Source: Beroe forskalii
Taxonomy: Eukaryota > Ctenophora > Nuda > Beroida > Beroidae
NCBI GenBank assembly: GCA_011033025.1
Contig: WFMF01000223.1
Location: 215,831-279,830 of the forward strand
Length of the DNA: 64,000 bases
Direction: 5' to 3'
The notes under the pieces were generated by a model, which was not told the DNA's origin, did no database searches, and saw only the letters and a list, made by a program, of their open reading frames with translations. Of this stretch, positions 45,444 through 57,590 are shown in pieces (the first letter of the stretch is position 1; every line of letters starts with the position of its first letter). Position numbers and translations under genes: made by a program.

Positions 45444-47388
45444 CTGCATATATGCAGCTATTTAATAAATAGTAGCATATATGACATCTTTTGAAACTAT
45501 GCCTAATATAAGATACAGCAGAGATGTAATAAAAATAGATATCTAGCACTACAAAGTAATTATCTACAAGTAGCAAAAAACCGCTTCAGATCTACCGACA
45601 ATCGATAATTGAATTATAGATGGTTTTTATACGCCCTATCATAGTAAATTTGAAAAAGTGATTCCATGTTAAATTGTCCTAATGTCTGTTTTCATGTGAT
45701 TGTGTCTGCGAAAAATATTACATTAATCTGAGGGAATGTTTAAAACAAGCTGTTAGAGGCTAAAATTACTAAAAAGTGGTTTTCATCATCAAGGTTGGCA
45801 ACAAATTGATTTTTCCATAGTTATGTGGTCAAGAAATTTATGTGATTGTGGGAAACCTACCAAAATGATTTAAAGTGATACTATCCATTATGCGAAGTAA
45901 AGACTAGTGATGCTTGGAAGATACTTACATTAAGAATAATTCCCTTTTATTTAAGAATAGTGTCATATATGCAGCTTTATTTACAGATTTCCTATTTTGC
46001 TGAAAATCCAGACCCATTTCCTCTGGATAAGTATATTGCCTTCCATGAATAAGGTATGACCAATCATTTGGAACCCGTCTTAAAAGCAGTGCCGGTTGGC
46101 TCCAGTGTGTTCCTTCATGAGTATCAAATGTTTCTAAACAGTGTCATATATGACACTTTTTGTGCAACTGTTAAAAATGAGGTCATTTTGCTATTTATTT
46201 TCATCTAGGCGTGTAAAATTTTGTTGAATAAGGTTCAGTACTGAATAAACTTATACTGGGAACGAAATTTTAAGCTCATTCCAATTTAAATCATATCTAT
46301 TATAAAGGCAAAATATATAGTGAACTACGATCATTTCTTTAATTCTTCGAATAACAACTATAAAACAAACTGACAGCCATCCAGCATGGTTCAATGAATA
46401 GTTAATAACTTTGTATGTTATTGTAATCATTTTTCGATGCTTACAGCTATTATTGATCAACAGCAGTTGAATTTTTACAAAAAGTGTCAAATATGACACT
46501 TTTTGAAACAAATTGACAAATGTCTCGTTATAAGACTTTTCAGGTGATAATTGTTGAATATTATTTGTAACATCCTAGGTTTTGATTTGGGGAGTTCATT
46601 ACAGAATCTAAACAATTTCTTAACCTTCCTGATAAGAAAAAGTGATTTGAGCCTTCAGAAAATTTACCATATCAATCTAGCTATATCTCATTTAGCTTTG
46701 CACAGTCTTTATAAGTTTGGTTCTATTTCAAAGCTGCTGTTTCAAACAGAAAACGTTAAAATAATATTCAGAGGCTCTCTAACAATTTTACCAATTAAAT
46801 TTAAAGCTTTTCAGGGTAAAAATACCAAATTTTCAGAGGTCTTCATGAAAATTATTGATATCTCAATAACATTAGCATGAATGCCTCTATGGAAGTTTCA
46901 ATCGTCTCACAGGGCTCTTGTGGACAACTGATAAGTTTTCAGAGACACAAATAAATTTTATTGAAAGTTATGGCACTTAAATGATGGTGTCATTGAAATT
47001 GCAAAAAGTGTCATATATGACACTATTTGGACCACTATTCCAGGAGCATTCACAAAAAAGTAAAAGCCATACTGGGTGTAAAATAAGCTATTGAAGGCAT
47101 CAAGTATATCCTGAATTGAGCTTGGAAGAATATTGGGCTCTCCCACTTTTGTGGCTTTTAACAAACAAACTCCTAAAAATTTTATTTTTCGAAAAATGAA
47201 AATTTGGTCATTTTGATGCTTCACTGTGAACAGAGTTGAATGAAAATCAAAGAAAAAATCATTGCTGCTTTTGAACTTCAAACTACTACTACTACTAAAA
47301 CAACTCCTGATGATTCCAGAAGTTGAAATCATTTCTAAAATTCAACTTGAAAACAATTGGGTAAATAGCTGCATATATACAGCTATTT
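45441..47388. repeat. dispersed CATATATG-core palindromes
   Basis: Seven sites: TAGCTGCATATATGCAGCTA (45441-45460, perfect), an imperfect one at 45471-45489, a hybrid AGTGTCATATATGCAGCT (45959-45976), AGTGTCATATATGACACT (46140-46157 and 47007-47024, perfect), an AAATAT variant at 46479-46504, and AGCTGCATATATACAGCT (47368-47385). Confidence 0.8.
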
Positions 47389-47591
47389 GCTAGACACTTA
47401 TCATTAAAAACAGGATTGATCAGATGATCTGATGACAGCACTTCTGTACTTGTGGTTTGTAGATAAAAAACACATTCAGACTTGCATGTGGTATTATTTT
47501 GGCACACCCTGTATATATTCAAATTTAGGAGCATTCAAAAGTACAAAATATGCTAAGAGTGTGTCTCATTAAGAACTTTAGAATAACTTAC

Positions 47592-48738
47592 TCAAGCCAT
47601 CGAATATGTTTGATAGGATATTGCTGATATCTACGAACTCAAGACTTGTTGCAACAAACTGGTCCTGGCAGAACCGAGCAATCTGGAAATAATATTAATA
47701 ATAACACGTGGCAAAATTCTGAAATTAAAAGTTACCGAAGTTTTGTCTTGTAAACTTTTATTCAAAGCTCCCTTCATTCCGAAAGGTTTTGATCGCACGT
47801 ATTTCATTTCCTTATGTAAAAGAGACGCATGTATCTAAAGCTGCTAGATGCGAGTGGATCCGGTATTAAAAAATTCGAGTGGAGGACCCACCAGTCGTAC
47901 TACAGAGATGGTATTCTCCAATATGGAGTCCGTAGAATGCCCATCCCTCAACTTAACCCCCCTTAAGACCCACCAATCGTACTACAGAGATGGAATTCTC
48001 TAAGATGGAGTCCGTAGAATGCCCATCCCTCAACTTAACCCCCCTTAAGACCCACCAGTCGTACTACAGAGATGGTATTCTCTAAGATGGAGTCCGTAGA
48101 ATGCCCGTCCCTCAACTTAACCCCCCTTAAGACCCACCAGTCGTACTACAGAGATGGTATTCTCCAATATGGAGTCCGTAGAATGCCCGTCCCTCTACTT
48201 AACCCCCCTTAAGACCCACCAGTCGTACTACAGAGATGGTATTCTCTAAGATGGAGTCCGTAGAATGCCCGTCCCTCAGCTTGACCGAGCACCCGTAGAC
48301 TTTCAGAGCGTTCTTTATGTTCTCAAAGTAGGACGGAGCTTCGCTAATGCTGTATATCTTCAGGACTTCAGGGTCCTTCACTGCTCCTGAAACGGGATGT
48401 GAAATTCCTAATTTCATAGTAAAGCATCAGACATTTGAGAATTTGCTTATAAATATCCACAGTGTAGTAATTGCTATTTACTGCGATGTAACCATAACTG
48501 TAATCAACCAAACGCTGATTAACTGATTATCGTAATCCTCGAGACATTGATTACCACAACTAACAAAACGTTGATAAGGTTGATTACCGTAGTCATCGAA
48601 GACATTGCAGAGGTCGTCAGCAGGCGGGGTGTAGGTCTGACTGGCCGGTGTGTTGTCCAGTTCTTGCAGGAGAAGGTAGGTGGCTTGTTTGCTCACTTCC
48701 GTGTCTTGGCAGTAGCACACCAGACCGAACAACCACAC
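47592..48738 (-). CDS. SLF2 (FAM178)-like protein, internal exons
   Basis: Three exons with consistent phases: 48588-48738 (VWLFGLVCYCQDTEVSKQAT..., phase 1 out), 48220-48386 (KDPEVLKIYSISEAPSYFEN ... ILENTISVVRL) and 47592-47682 (IARFCQDQFVATSLEFVDIS). The order and pattern (WLF, then a VFxNxG-like segment, then NxxxVVRLxG, then a VDxxxxLxN helix) resemble the C-terminal helical region of SLF2/FAM178, which brings SMC5/6 to damaged DNA. This is by remembered family pattern only. The first donor-proximal copy of a minisatellite lies at the end of the middle exon. Upstream exons are at 52400-52493 and, in better condition, 56940-57036. Confidence 0.5.
47886..48295. repeat. 5-copy 82-bp minisatellite of an SLF2-like splice donor
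   Basis: Unit AAGACCCACCAGTCGTACTA, CAGAGATGGTATTCTC, then GGAGTCCGTAGAATGCCC and CTCAACTTAACCCCCCTT. The right-most copy is the coding 3' end of exon 48220-48386 with its donor (minus strand CGACTG|GTGGGT); the four others, at 47886, 47968, 48050 and 48131, lie in the downstream intron and each keep the exon end and donor. Confidence 0.93.
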
Positions 48739-48819
48739 CTGACATACGTGCCAATTCAACAACACATTGAAAAATACTATCGGCAACTTGCCAGACAACA
48801 GTTTTTGACAGCATCATCA

Positions 48820-51800
48820 TCAAGTAACCTGGTAGTGCGCAGGGGAGTCGAAGGTATCCCGGATAACGGAACCCCAGGGAAGAATAACCTGGTAGTGAGC
48901 AGGGGAGTCGAAGGTATCCCCCAGGAAGAATAACCTGGTGGAACCCCAAGGGGAAGAATAAAGAACAACCTGGTAGTGCGCAGGGGAGTCGAAGGTATCC
49001 CGGATAACGGAACCCCAGGGAAGAATAACCTGGTAGTGAGCAGGGGAGTCGAAGGTATCCCGGATAACGGAACCCCAGGGAAGAATAACCTGGTAGTGAG
49101 CAGGGAGTCGAAGGTATCCCGGATAACGGAACCCCAGGGAAGAATAACCTGGTGGTGAGCAGGGGAGTCGAAGGTATCCCGGATAACGGAACCCCAGGGA
49201 AGAATAACCTGGTAGTGAGCAGGGGAGTCGAAGGTATCCCGGATAACGGAACCCCAGGAAGAATAACCTGGTAGTGAGCAGGGAGTCGAAGGTATCCCGG
49301 ATAACGGAACCCCAGGAAGAATAACCCAGTGAGCAGGGAGTCGAAGGTATCCCGGATAACGGAACCCCAGGGAAGAATAACCTGGTAGTGAGCAGGGGAG
49401 TCGAAGGTATCCCGATAACGGAACCCCAGGGAAGAATAACCTGGTAGTGAGCAGGGAGTCGAAGGTATCCCGGATAACGGAAACCCAGGAAGAATAACCT
49501 GGTAGTGAGCAGGGGAGTCGAAGGTATCCCGGATAACGGAACCCCAGGGAAGAATAACCTGGTAGTGAGCAGGGGAGTCGAAGGTATCCCGGATAACGGA
49601 ACCCCAGGGAAGAATAACCTGGTAGTGAGCAGGGAGTCGAAGGTATCCCGGATAACGGAACCCCAGGGAAGAATAACCTGGTAGTGAGCAGGGGAGTCGA
49701 AGGTATCCCGGATAACGGAACCCCAGGGAAGAATAACCTGGTAGTGAGCAGGGGAGTCGAAGGTATCCCGGATAACGGAACCCCAGGGAAGAATAACCTG
49801 GTAGTGAGCAGGGGAGTCGAAGGTATCCCGGATAACGGAACCCCAGGGAAGAATAACCTGGTAGTGAGCAGGGAGTCGAAGGTATCCCGGATAACGGAAC
49901 CCCCAGGGAAGAATAACCTGGTAGTGAGCAGGGGAGTCGAAGGTATCCCGGATAACGGAAACCCCAGGGAAGAATAACCTGGTAGTGAGCAGGGGAGTCG
50001 AAGGTATCCCGGATAACGGAACCCCAGGGAAGAATAACCTGGTAGTGAGCAGGGGAGTCGAAGGTATCCCGGATAACGGAACCCCAGGAAGAATAACCTG
50101 GTAGTGAGCAGGGGAGTCGAAGGATAACCCCCAGGGAAGAATAACCTGGTAGTGAGCAGGGGAGTCGAAGGTATCCCGGATAACGGAACCCCAGGGAAGA
50201 ATAACCTGGTAGTGAGCAGGGGAGTCGAAGGTATCCCGGATAACGGAACCCCAGGGAAGAATAACCTGGTAGTGAGCAGGGGAGTCGAAGGTATCCCGGA
50301 TAACGGAACCCCAGCGAAGAATAGAAGAATAACCTGGTAGTGCGCAGGGGAGTCGAAGGTATCCCGGATAACGGAACCCCAGGGAAGAATAACCTGGTAG
50401 TGAGCAGGGGAGTCGAAGGTATCCCGGATAACGGAACCCCAGGGAAGAATAACCTGGTAGTGAGCAGGGGAGTCGAAGGTATCCCGGATAACGGAACCCC
50501 AGGGAAGAATAACCTGGTAGTGAGCAGGGGAGTCGAAGGTATCCCGGATAACGGAACCCCAGGGAAGAATAACCTGGTAGTGAGCAGGGGAGTCGAAGGT
50601 ATCCCGGATAACGGAACCCCAGGGAAGAATAACCTGGTAGTGAGCAGGGGAGTCGAAGGTATCCCGGATAACGGAACCCCAGGGAAGAATAACCTGGTAG
50701 TGAGCAGGGGAGTCGAAGGTATCCCGGATAACGGAACCCCAGGGAAGAATAACCTGGTAGTGAGCAGGGGAGTCGAAGGTATCCCGGATAACGGAACCCC
50801 AGGGAAGAATAACCTGGTAGTGAGCAGGGAGTCGAAGGTATCCCGGATAACGGAACCCCAGGGAAGAATAACCTGGTAGTGAGCAGGGGAGTCGAAGGTA
50901 TCCCGGATAACGGAACCCCAGGGAAGAATAACCTGGTAGTGAGCAGGGAGTCGAAGGTATCCCGGATAACGGAACCCCAGGGAAGAATAACCTGGTAGTG
51001 AGCAGGGGAGTCGAAGGTATCCCGGATAACGGAACCCCAGGGAAGAATAACCTGGTAGTGAGCAGGGGAGTCGAAGGTATCCCGGATAACGGAACCCCAG
51101 GGAAGAAATAACCTGGTAGTGAGCAGGGGAGTCGAAGGTATCCCGGATAACGGAACCCCAGGGAAGAATAACCTGGTAGTGAGCAGGGGAGTCGAAGGTA
51201 TCCCGGATAACGGAACCCCAGGGAAGAATAACCTGGTAGTGAGCAGGGGAGTCGAAGGTATCCCGGATAACGGAACCCCAGGGAAGAATAACCTGGTAGT
51301 GAGCAGGGGAGTCGAAGGTATCCCGGATAACGGAACCCCAGGGAAGAATAACCTGGTAGTGAGCAGGGGAGTCGAAGGTATCCCGGATAACGGAACCCCA
51401 GGGAAGAATAACCTGGTAGTGAGCAGGGGAGTCGAAGGTATCCCGGATAACGGAACCCCAGGGAAGAATAACCTGGTAGTGAGCAGGGGGAGTCGAAGGT
51501 ATCCCGGATAACGGAACCCCAGGGAAGAATAACCTGGTAGTGAGCAGGGGAGTCGAAGGTATCCCGGATAACGGAACCCCAGGGAAGAAATAACCTGGTA
51601 GTGAGCAGGGGGAGTCGAAGGTATCCCGGATAAACCCCAGGAAGAATAACCTGGTAGTGAGCAGGGAGCGAAGGTATCCCGGATAACGGAACCCCAGGGA
51701 AGAATAACCTGGCAGTGAGCAGGGGAGTCGAAGGTATCCCGGATAACGGAACCCCAGGGAAGAATAACCTGGTAGTGAGCAGGGGAGTCGAAGGTATCCC

Positions 51801-52380
51801 GGATAACGGAACCCCAGGAAGAATAACCTGGTAGTGAGCAGGGGAGTCGAAGGTATCCCGGATAACGGAACCCCAGGGAAGAATAACCTGGTAGTGAGAA
51901 GAATAACCTGGTAGGAGGGAGTCGAAGGTATCCCGGATAACGGAACCCCAGGGAAGAATAACCTGGTAGTGAGCAGGGGAGTCGAAGGTATCCCGGATAA
52001 CGGAACCCCAGGGAAGAATAACCTGGTAGTGAGCAGGGGGAGTCGAAGGTATCCCGGATAACGGAACCCCAGGAAGAATAACCTGGTAGTGAGCAGGGAG
52101 TCGAAGGTATCCCGGATAACGGAACCCCAGGGAAGAATAACCTGGTAGTGAGCAGGGGAGTCGAAGGTATCCCGGATAACGGAACCCCAGGGAAGAATAA
52201 CCTGGTAGTGAGCAGGGGAGTCGAAGGTATCCCGGATAACGGAACCCCAGGAAGAATAACCTGGTAGTGAGCAGGAGTCGAAGGTATCCCGGATAACGGA
52301 ACCCCAGGGAAGAATAACCTGGTAGTGAGCAGGGGAGTCGAAGGTATCCCGGATAACGGAACCCCAGCGAAGAATAACGG
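48820..52380. repeat. 60-bp satellite array in an SLF2-like intron
   Basis: About 59 copies of a 60-bp unit (AGCAGGGGAGTCGAAGGTAT, CCCGGATAACGGAACCCCAG, GGAAGAATAACCTGGTAGTG). Variation is almost all in G and C runs; a few units are shortened. None of the three minus-strand frames of the unit has a stop, so frames of more than 1200 codons are open by chance. It separates the exon at 48588-48738 from the upstream exon near 52400. Confidence 0.97.
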
Positions 52381-52394
52381 AGGTCGAGGCTCAT

Positions 52395-52493
52395 AATAAC
52401 CAGTGTAACTGGGTGGCAGAGGTCGTATCTCGTCTGGGACCTGCCAGCTCAGGTAGGGCCTTGTGGCCCGTGATGGTGTGTAACCTATTCCTT
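52395..52493 (-). pseudogene. SLF2-like upstream exon, damaged copy
   Basis: Matches the exon at 56940-57036 (shared GAGCTGG, GTCCC-GACGAGATACGA and the CCGTTTCAG-type acceptor), but it lacks ~15 bases after AAGGA and carries base losses that place stops in frame. Since this copy also has shorter homopolymers than the other, consensus error is as likely as true decay. Confidence 0.5.
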
Positions 52494-52899
52494 CTGAAAC
52501 AGTAATTTCTGAGAAGTTAGTTTTTGGAAAGCTATATTGGGGTCGCTTTATATAGTACACTTTATACTTTTATATATAATACACTTGTATTTGAAGTTTT
52601 ACTTTTAAAGAATTTGACCACACTGATTTCAAGATTTGAAAACAAACACCATATTATCATAAAATGGCAATTCTCAACTACTCAAATGACACAATCTCAA
52701 TCCACACACAAGAAAACTTTAGTGAACTTATATCCATTAATCACTGCCACGTTGTATAACCTGTAAATAGGTAACACACGCAATCGTGCAGGTATTTGCA
52801 AATAATGGGGGCAACTCGAAAAACCATAAACCCCGAAAAATTAAACCTGTTGGCTTTTGTATCCTTCGGGGTTTTGGGGTTTAAATTTGAATGTACTAG

Positions 52900-53301
52900 T
52901 GCCATTTAAAATAGGATAAAATCCAACTAAAATGGACCATTCAGAAAGGGTCAAGTCTCAACAAAATGGTGTCATTGAAAAAAGCGGAAATTTTCTCAAA
53001 ATGGTACTATTTCTGAATAAATTTAAAATTTCTCAACAGAAAGGTAGTTTTTAATTTAAGAAAGTCAGAGAATCGTCAAGCAAAATGATACCATTTAAGA
53101 AAGAAAATCAATCCTCAAAATGAATTTTCTACAACAAGAAAGAGTTAAAAATCTTCAGCAAAATGGTATCATTTCAGAAGGCTTGAAAATCTGAACAAAA
53201 TGGTACCATTTCAGATTAAGATCGAAATCGTCAACAAAATGGTACCATTTCAAAGAAGGGCCCAAAAATCTCAACAAAATAATATGTACCATTTGAGAAA
53301 G
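52900..53301. repeat. ~45-bp tandem repeat with AAATGGTACCATTT
   Basis: About eight degenerate copies of a unit containing the 14-bp palindrome AAATGGTACCATTT followed by CAGAAAG and TCAACAA, ending at the assembly gap. The same array recurs at 57440-57590. Confidence 0.8.
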
Positions 53302-53401
53302 NNNNNNNNNNNNNNNNNNNNNNNNNNNNNNNNNNNNNNNNNNNNNNNNNNNNNNNNNNNNNNNNNNNNNNNNNNNNNNNNNNNNNNNNNNNNNNNNNNN
53401 N
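53302..53401. other. assembly gap (100 N)
   Basis: Exactly 100 N. The contig that follows re-reads the locus before the gap. Confidence 0.99.
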
Positions 53402-56400
53402 ACCACTTTGGGGGCTTTTCTTTATGTTCTAAAAAGTAGGCCCGGGCTTCATATTTTAATTTTTTAAGGGAACTTCAGGTTTCACTGCTCTGACACAAGT
53501 TTGAACTTTCCGGTCATTTGAATATTGTTTAAAATATCAAAATTGTATTAATTCTTTTTCCTCCCGTGAAACCAAAACCCAATAAACCAAAACTGTTTAA
53601 ACGTTATAAAATCTAAAGGTAACAACTAACAAAACGTTGATGGGTTGTTTCCTTTCCCAGAGACATTCCAGGGGTTCAGCAGGAGGGTTTTGGCTGGCTG
53701 GGGGGTTGCCCAGTTCTTGAAAGGGAAGGTGGGGGGCTTTTTGCCCCTTGTGTCTTGTTTTGAACCCCAACCCCCCAAACATACATACTGAATTAACCCA
53801 AACTTTAAAAAATACTATCGGCAACAAAATAAAACTTTTTTTTGACAAAATTATCAAGTAAAGGGAAGGGGAAGCGGGGGGTCAAGGTACCCCGGATGCG
53901 GAACCCCGGGGGAAAAATAACCTGGGAGTGGGCGGGGGGTCAGAGGTTCCCAAAATGGGGGACCCCGGGGAAGAAAAACCTGGTATTGAGCGGGGGGTAA
54001 ATTATCCCGGAAAACAGGCCCCGGGGGAAGAATAACTTTGTAAACAGGGGGGGTCGGGGTTTCCCCGGATAGCGGGGGCGGGGAAGAAAAACCTGGTGGT
54101 AAACGGGGAGTCGAAGGCCCCCGGATGGAACCCCGGGGGAAAGGGAATAACCTGTTGGTGGGCGGGAAGTCAAAGGGTTTCCCGGATGGGACGGGGAAAG
54201 AATAACCCAGTAGTGAGGGGGGTCAAAAGGTTCCCCGGTTAACAGGCCCCCGGGGAAGAAAAACCCTGGTAGTGAGCGGGGGGTCGAAGGTGCCCCGGAT
54301 CCGGAAACCCCGGGGAAAATAGCCTGGGGGGAGCAGGGGGTCGGAAGGGTTCCCGGATAGGGGCCCCGGGGAAAAAAATAACCTGGTAGTGAGGGGTCAA
54401 AAGGTACCCCCGGATGGGCCCCCAAAGGGAAGAATAACTGGGTGGGTAGCAGGGGGTCAAAAATTTTCCCCGGATAGCGGGAACCCCGGGGAAGGGGAAA
54501 ACCTGGTAGTGGCGGGGAGTCAGGGTTTTCCCGGAAAAGGAACCCGGGGAAAGAAAACCGGTGAGCAGGGGAGTCAAAATTTCCCGGATAACGGCCCCCC
54601 AGGAAGAAAAACCTGGTATGACAGGGGAAATTTCGGATAGCGGGCCCCGGGGAAGGGAAACCTGGTAGTGAGCAGGGGTCGGGGTGCCCCAGGATTTGGG
54701 GAAGAAAAATTAGTGAGCAGGGGTCAAGGGGTTTCCCCGGATGGCAGGACCCCGGGGGAAGAATCCTGGTAGTGGGGCAGGGTCAAAGGTTCCCCCGGAA
54801 AAGGGGGCCCCCGGGGAAGAAAAACCTGGTGGTGGGGCAGGGGTCGAAGGAAACCTGGAAAAAGAAAACCCCGGGGAAGGGAAAAGCCAAGGGAGTGAGC
54901 GGGGGAGTCGGAGGTTCCCGGATAAGCGGGAACCCCGGGGGAAGAATAACCTGGTGGGGGGGGGTCAAGGTACCCCGGGAAAAAAAGGAACTGGGAAGAA
55001 AAACCCGGTAGTGAGCGGGGAGTCAGAAGGAACCCGGATAGCGGGGCCAGGGAAGAAAAACCCTTGGTAGTGAGAAAGGGGGGTCAAAAGGGAAATCGGA
55101 TTGGGGCCCCGGGGGAAGAAAACCCGGGAGTGAGCGGGGGAGTCAAAAGGTACCCCGGATGGGGCCCCAGGGAAGAATAACCGGTGAGAGGGGGGGTCAG
55201 GGTTCCCGGTTTGGGACCCCAGGGAAAAAATAACCTGGGGGTGAGCGGGGGAGTCGAAGGTACCCCGGAAAACGGAAACCCCGGGAAAGAAAACCAGGTG
55301 GTGGGCGGGGAGTCAAGGTGCCCCCGGATGGGGATTTGGGGAAAAAAACAGAAAGTAAACAGGGGGGGGTCGGGGGTTCCCCCGGAAAAGGATGGGAAAA
55401 TGTAACATTGGTGAGCAGGGGATGGAAGGTAACCTCAGGAACCCAGGGAAGAAACCTGGTAGTGAGCAGGAGTCAGAAGGTATCGGAGATAGCGGAACCT
55501 CGGGGAAAATAACCTGGTAGTGAGCAAGGAGTCAGAGGTATCCCCGGATCTTGAGACCTGGGAAGAATAACCTGGTAGTGAGCAGGGAGTCGAAGGTATC
55601 CATGGAAGGGAGGAACTCAACAATATGGTAGTGGTGGGGGAATGAAGGTATCCCGGATAACGGAACCTCAGGGAAGAATAACCTGGTAGTGAGCAGGGAG
55701 TCAGGGTCCGGATAGCAGGACAGGAAGAATAGCCTGGTGAGTGAGCAGGGGGAGTCAGAGGTGGCTCGGATAAGGGGAATACCCCAGGATGAGGCAGGAG
55801 TCGAAGGTGTCCTGGTAGGAGCAGGGAAGAATGTCGAAGGTATCGGATAGCGGAACCCCAGGGAAGAATAACCTGGTAGTGAGCAGGGGAGTCAGAAGGT
55901 ATCCCGGATAACAGAACCCCAAGGGGAAGGAATAACCTGGTAGTGAGCAGGGGTCGAAGGTATCGGATAGCAGGGCCCAGGGAAGAATAACCTGGTAGTG
56001 AGCAGGGTCGTCAGGTGTCGGATAGCAAGGACTGAGGGAAGAATAGCCTGGTAGTGAGCAGGAGTCAGGTATCCCAGGATAGCAGGACCAGGGAAGAATA
56101 ACCTGGTAGTGAGCAGGGGTCAGAAGGTGTCCCGGATAGCAGGGCAGGAAGAATAACCTGGTAGTGAGCAGGGGAGTCGAAGGTTTGTCGGATAGCAGGA
56201 CCCAGGGAAGAATAACCTGAGGCGGTGGGCAGGGGGTCAGTATCAGTGGAACCCCAGGGAAGAATAACCTGGTAGTGAGCAGGGAGGTCGAGTGTCCGGA
56301 TGCAGGACCCCAGGGAAGAATAACCTGCAGTGAGCAGGGGGAGGTATCCCAGATGGCAGGTTGAGGGAAGAATAGCCTGGTAGTGGGCAGGGGGGTCAGA

Positions 56401-57590
56401 AGGTATCCCGGATAGCAGGAACCCCAGGGGAAGAATAACCTGGTAGTGCTGGGGAGTCGGGGTTCCCCGGATGGAAAGGGGAAAGAAAAACCCTGGTAGG
56501 AGGGGGGTCAGGGTTGGGATAGGGGAACTGGGGAAAAGAAAAACCAGTAAAGGGGGGAGCAGGAGGTACCCCCCGGATGGCAGGCCCCGGGGGAAAAACC
56601 CGGGTGGGGGGCCCAAGGGGTCGAAGGTGCCCCCAGATGTTGGAATTTGGGAAAGAAAAACCCTGGTGAAGGGGGGGTCAGTTTTTCCCGGATAGCGGGC
56701 CCCGGGAAGAAAAACCCGGGTTTTCCCGGGGAGTAAATTGCCCGGTTGGGGCCCCGGGGAAAATAATTAGTGGCGGGGGGTAAAGGGTACCCCGGAAAAC
56801 GGGACCGGGGAAGAAAAACCTGGGGAACGGGGGGTCAGGATAAAGGGGCCCCCGGGAAAACATGTTTTGAGGGGAGTCAAGGGTGTCGGGCCCCGGCCCC
56901 GGGGGAAGTAAAATTTGGGAGGTCAGGCTAAAATTGTCAGTTTTGGTGGAGGGTCTCGTATCTCGTCAGGGACCACCAGCTCAGGGAGGGCCTTGTAGCC
57001 CGTGATGTAGTGTGTCCCGTAACACAGCACCTCCTTCTGAAACGGTAATTTCACAAGAGAAGTTAGTTTTTGGAAAGCTATATTGGGGTCGCTTTATATA
57101 GTACACTTGTATTTGAAGTTTTACTTTTAAAGAATTTGACCACACTGATTTTCAAGATTTTGAAAAACAAACACCATATTATCATAAAATGGCAATTCTC
57201 AACTACTCAAATGACACAATCCTCAATCCACACAACAAAAACTTGTCGACTTATGCATTAATCACTGCCACGTTGTGCTCTATTTCTGTAAATAGGTAAC
57301 GCACGCATCGTGCGCATTATTTGCAAATAATGGGGGGGCAACTTCGAAAAACCCCCATAAACCCCGAAAAATTAAACCCCTATTTGGCTTTTTGTATATC
57401 CACTTCGGGGTTTTTGGGGGTTTAAATTTGAATGTACTGGGTACCATTTAAAAATAGGGCCAAAAATCCACAACTAAAATGGACCATTTCAGAAAAGGGT
57501 CGAAAATCCTCAACAAAAATGGTACCATTTGAAAAAAAAGCAGAAAATTTTCTCAAAAATGGTACTATTTCTGAATAAATTTTTAAAAAA
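53402..57590. repeat. low-quality second copy of 48290-53040
   Basis: In order, this stretch repeats the exon near 48290-48400 (53405-53490), the exon near 48600-48780 (53640-53830), the 60-bp satellite (53860-56900, heavily altered), the upstream exon (56940-57036) and the AT-rich flank (57060-57590). Differences are mostly homopolymer length and G/C substitution. It is best read as the same locus assembled twice or as a badly polished haplotype. Confidence 0.8.
56940..57036 (-). CDS. SLF2-like upstream exon, intact copy
   Basis: On the minus strand, after acceptor CCGTTTCAG, the exon reads KEVLCYGTHYITGYKALPEL then VVPDEIRDPP without a stop. It is the better-preserved version of the exon at 52395-52493. 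The downstream edge is lost in corrupted sequence. Confidence 0.5.

Noticed and set aside
48777-52560. Two overlapping minus-strand frames of more than 1200 codons that look like a giant repeat protein
   Set aside because: They are readings of the 60-bp satellite, whose minus strand has no stop in any of the three frames; frames shift with each G/C-run change and there is no start context.
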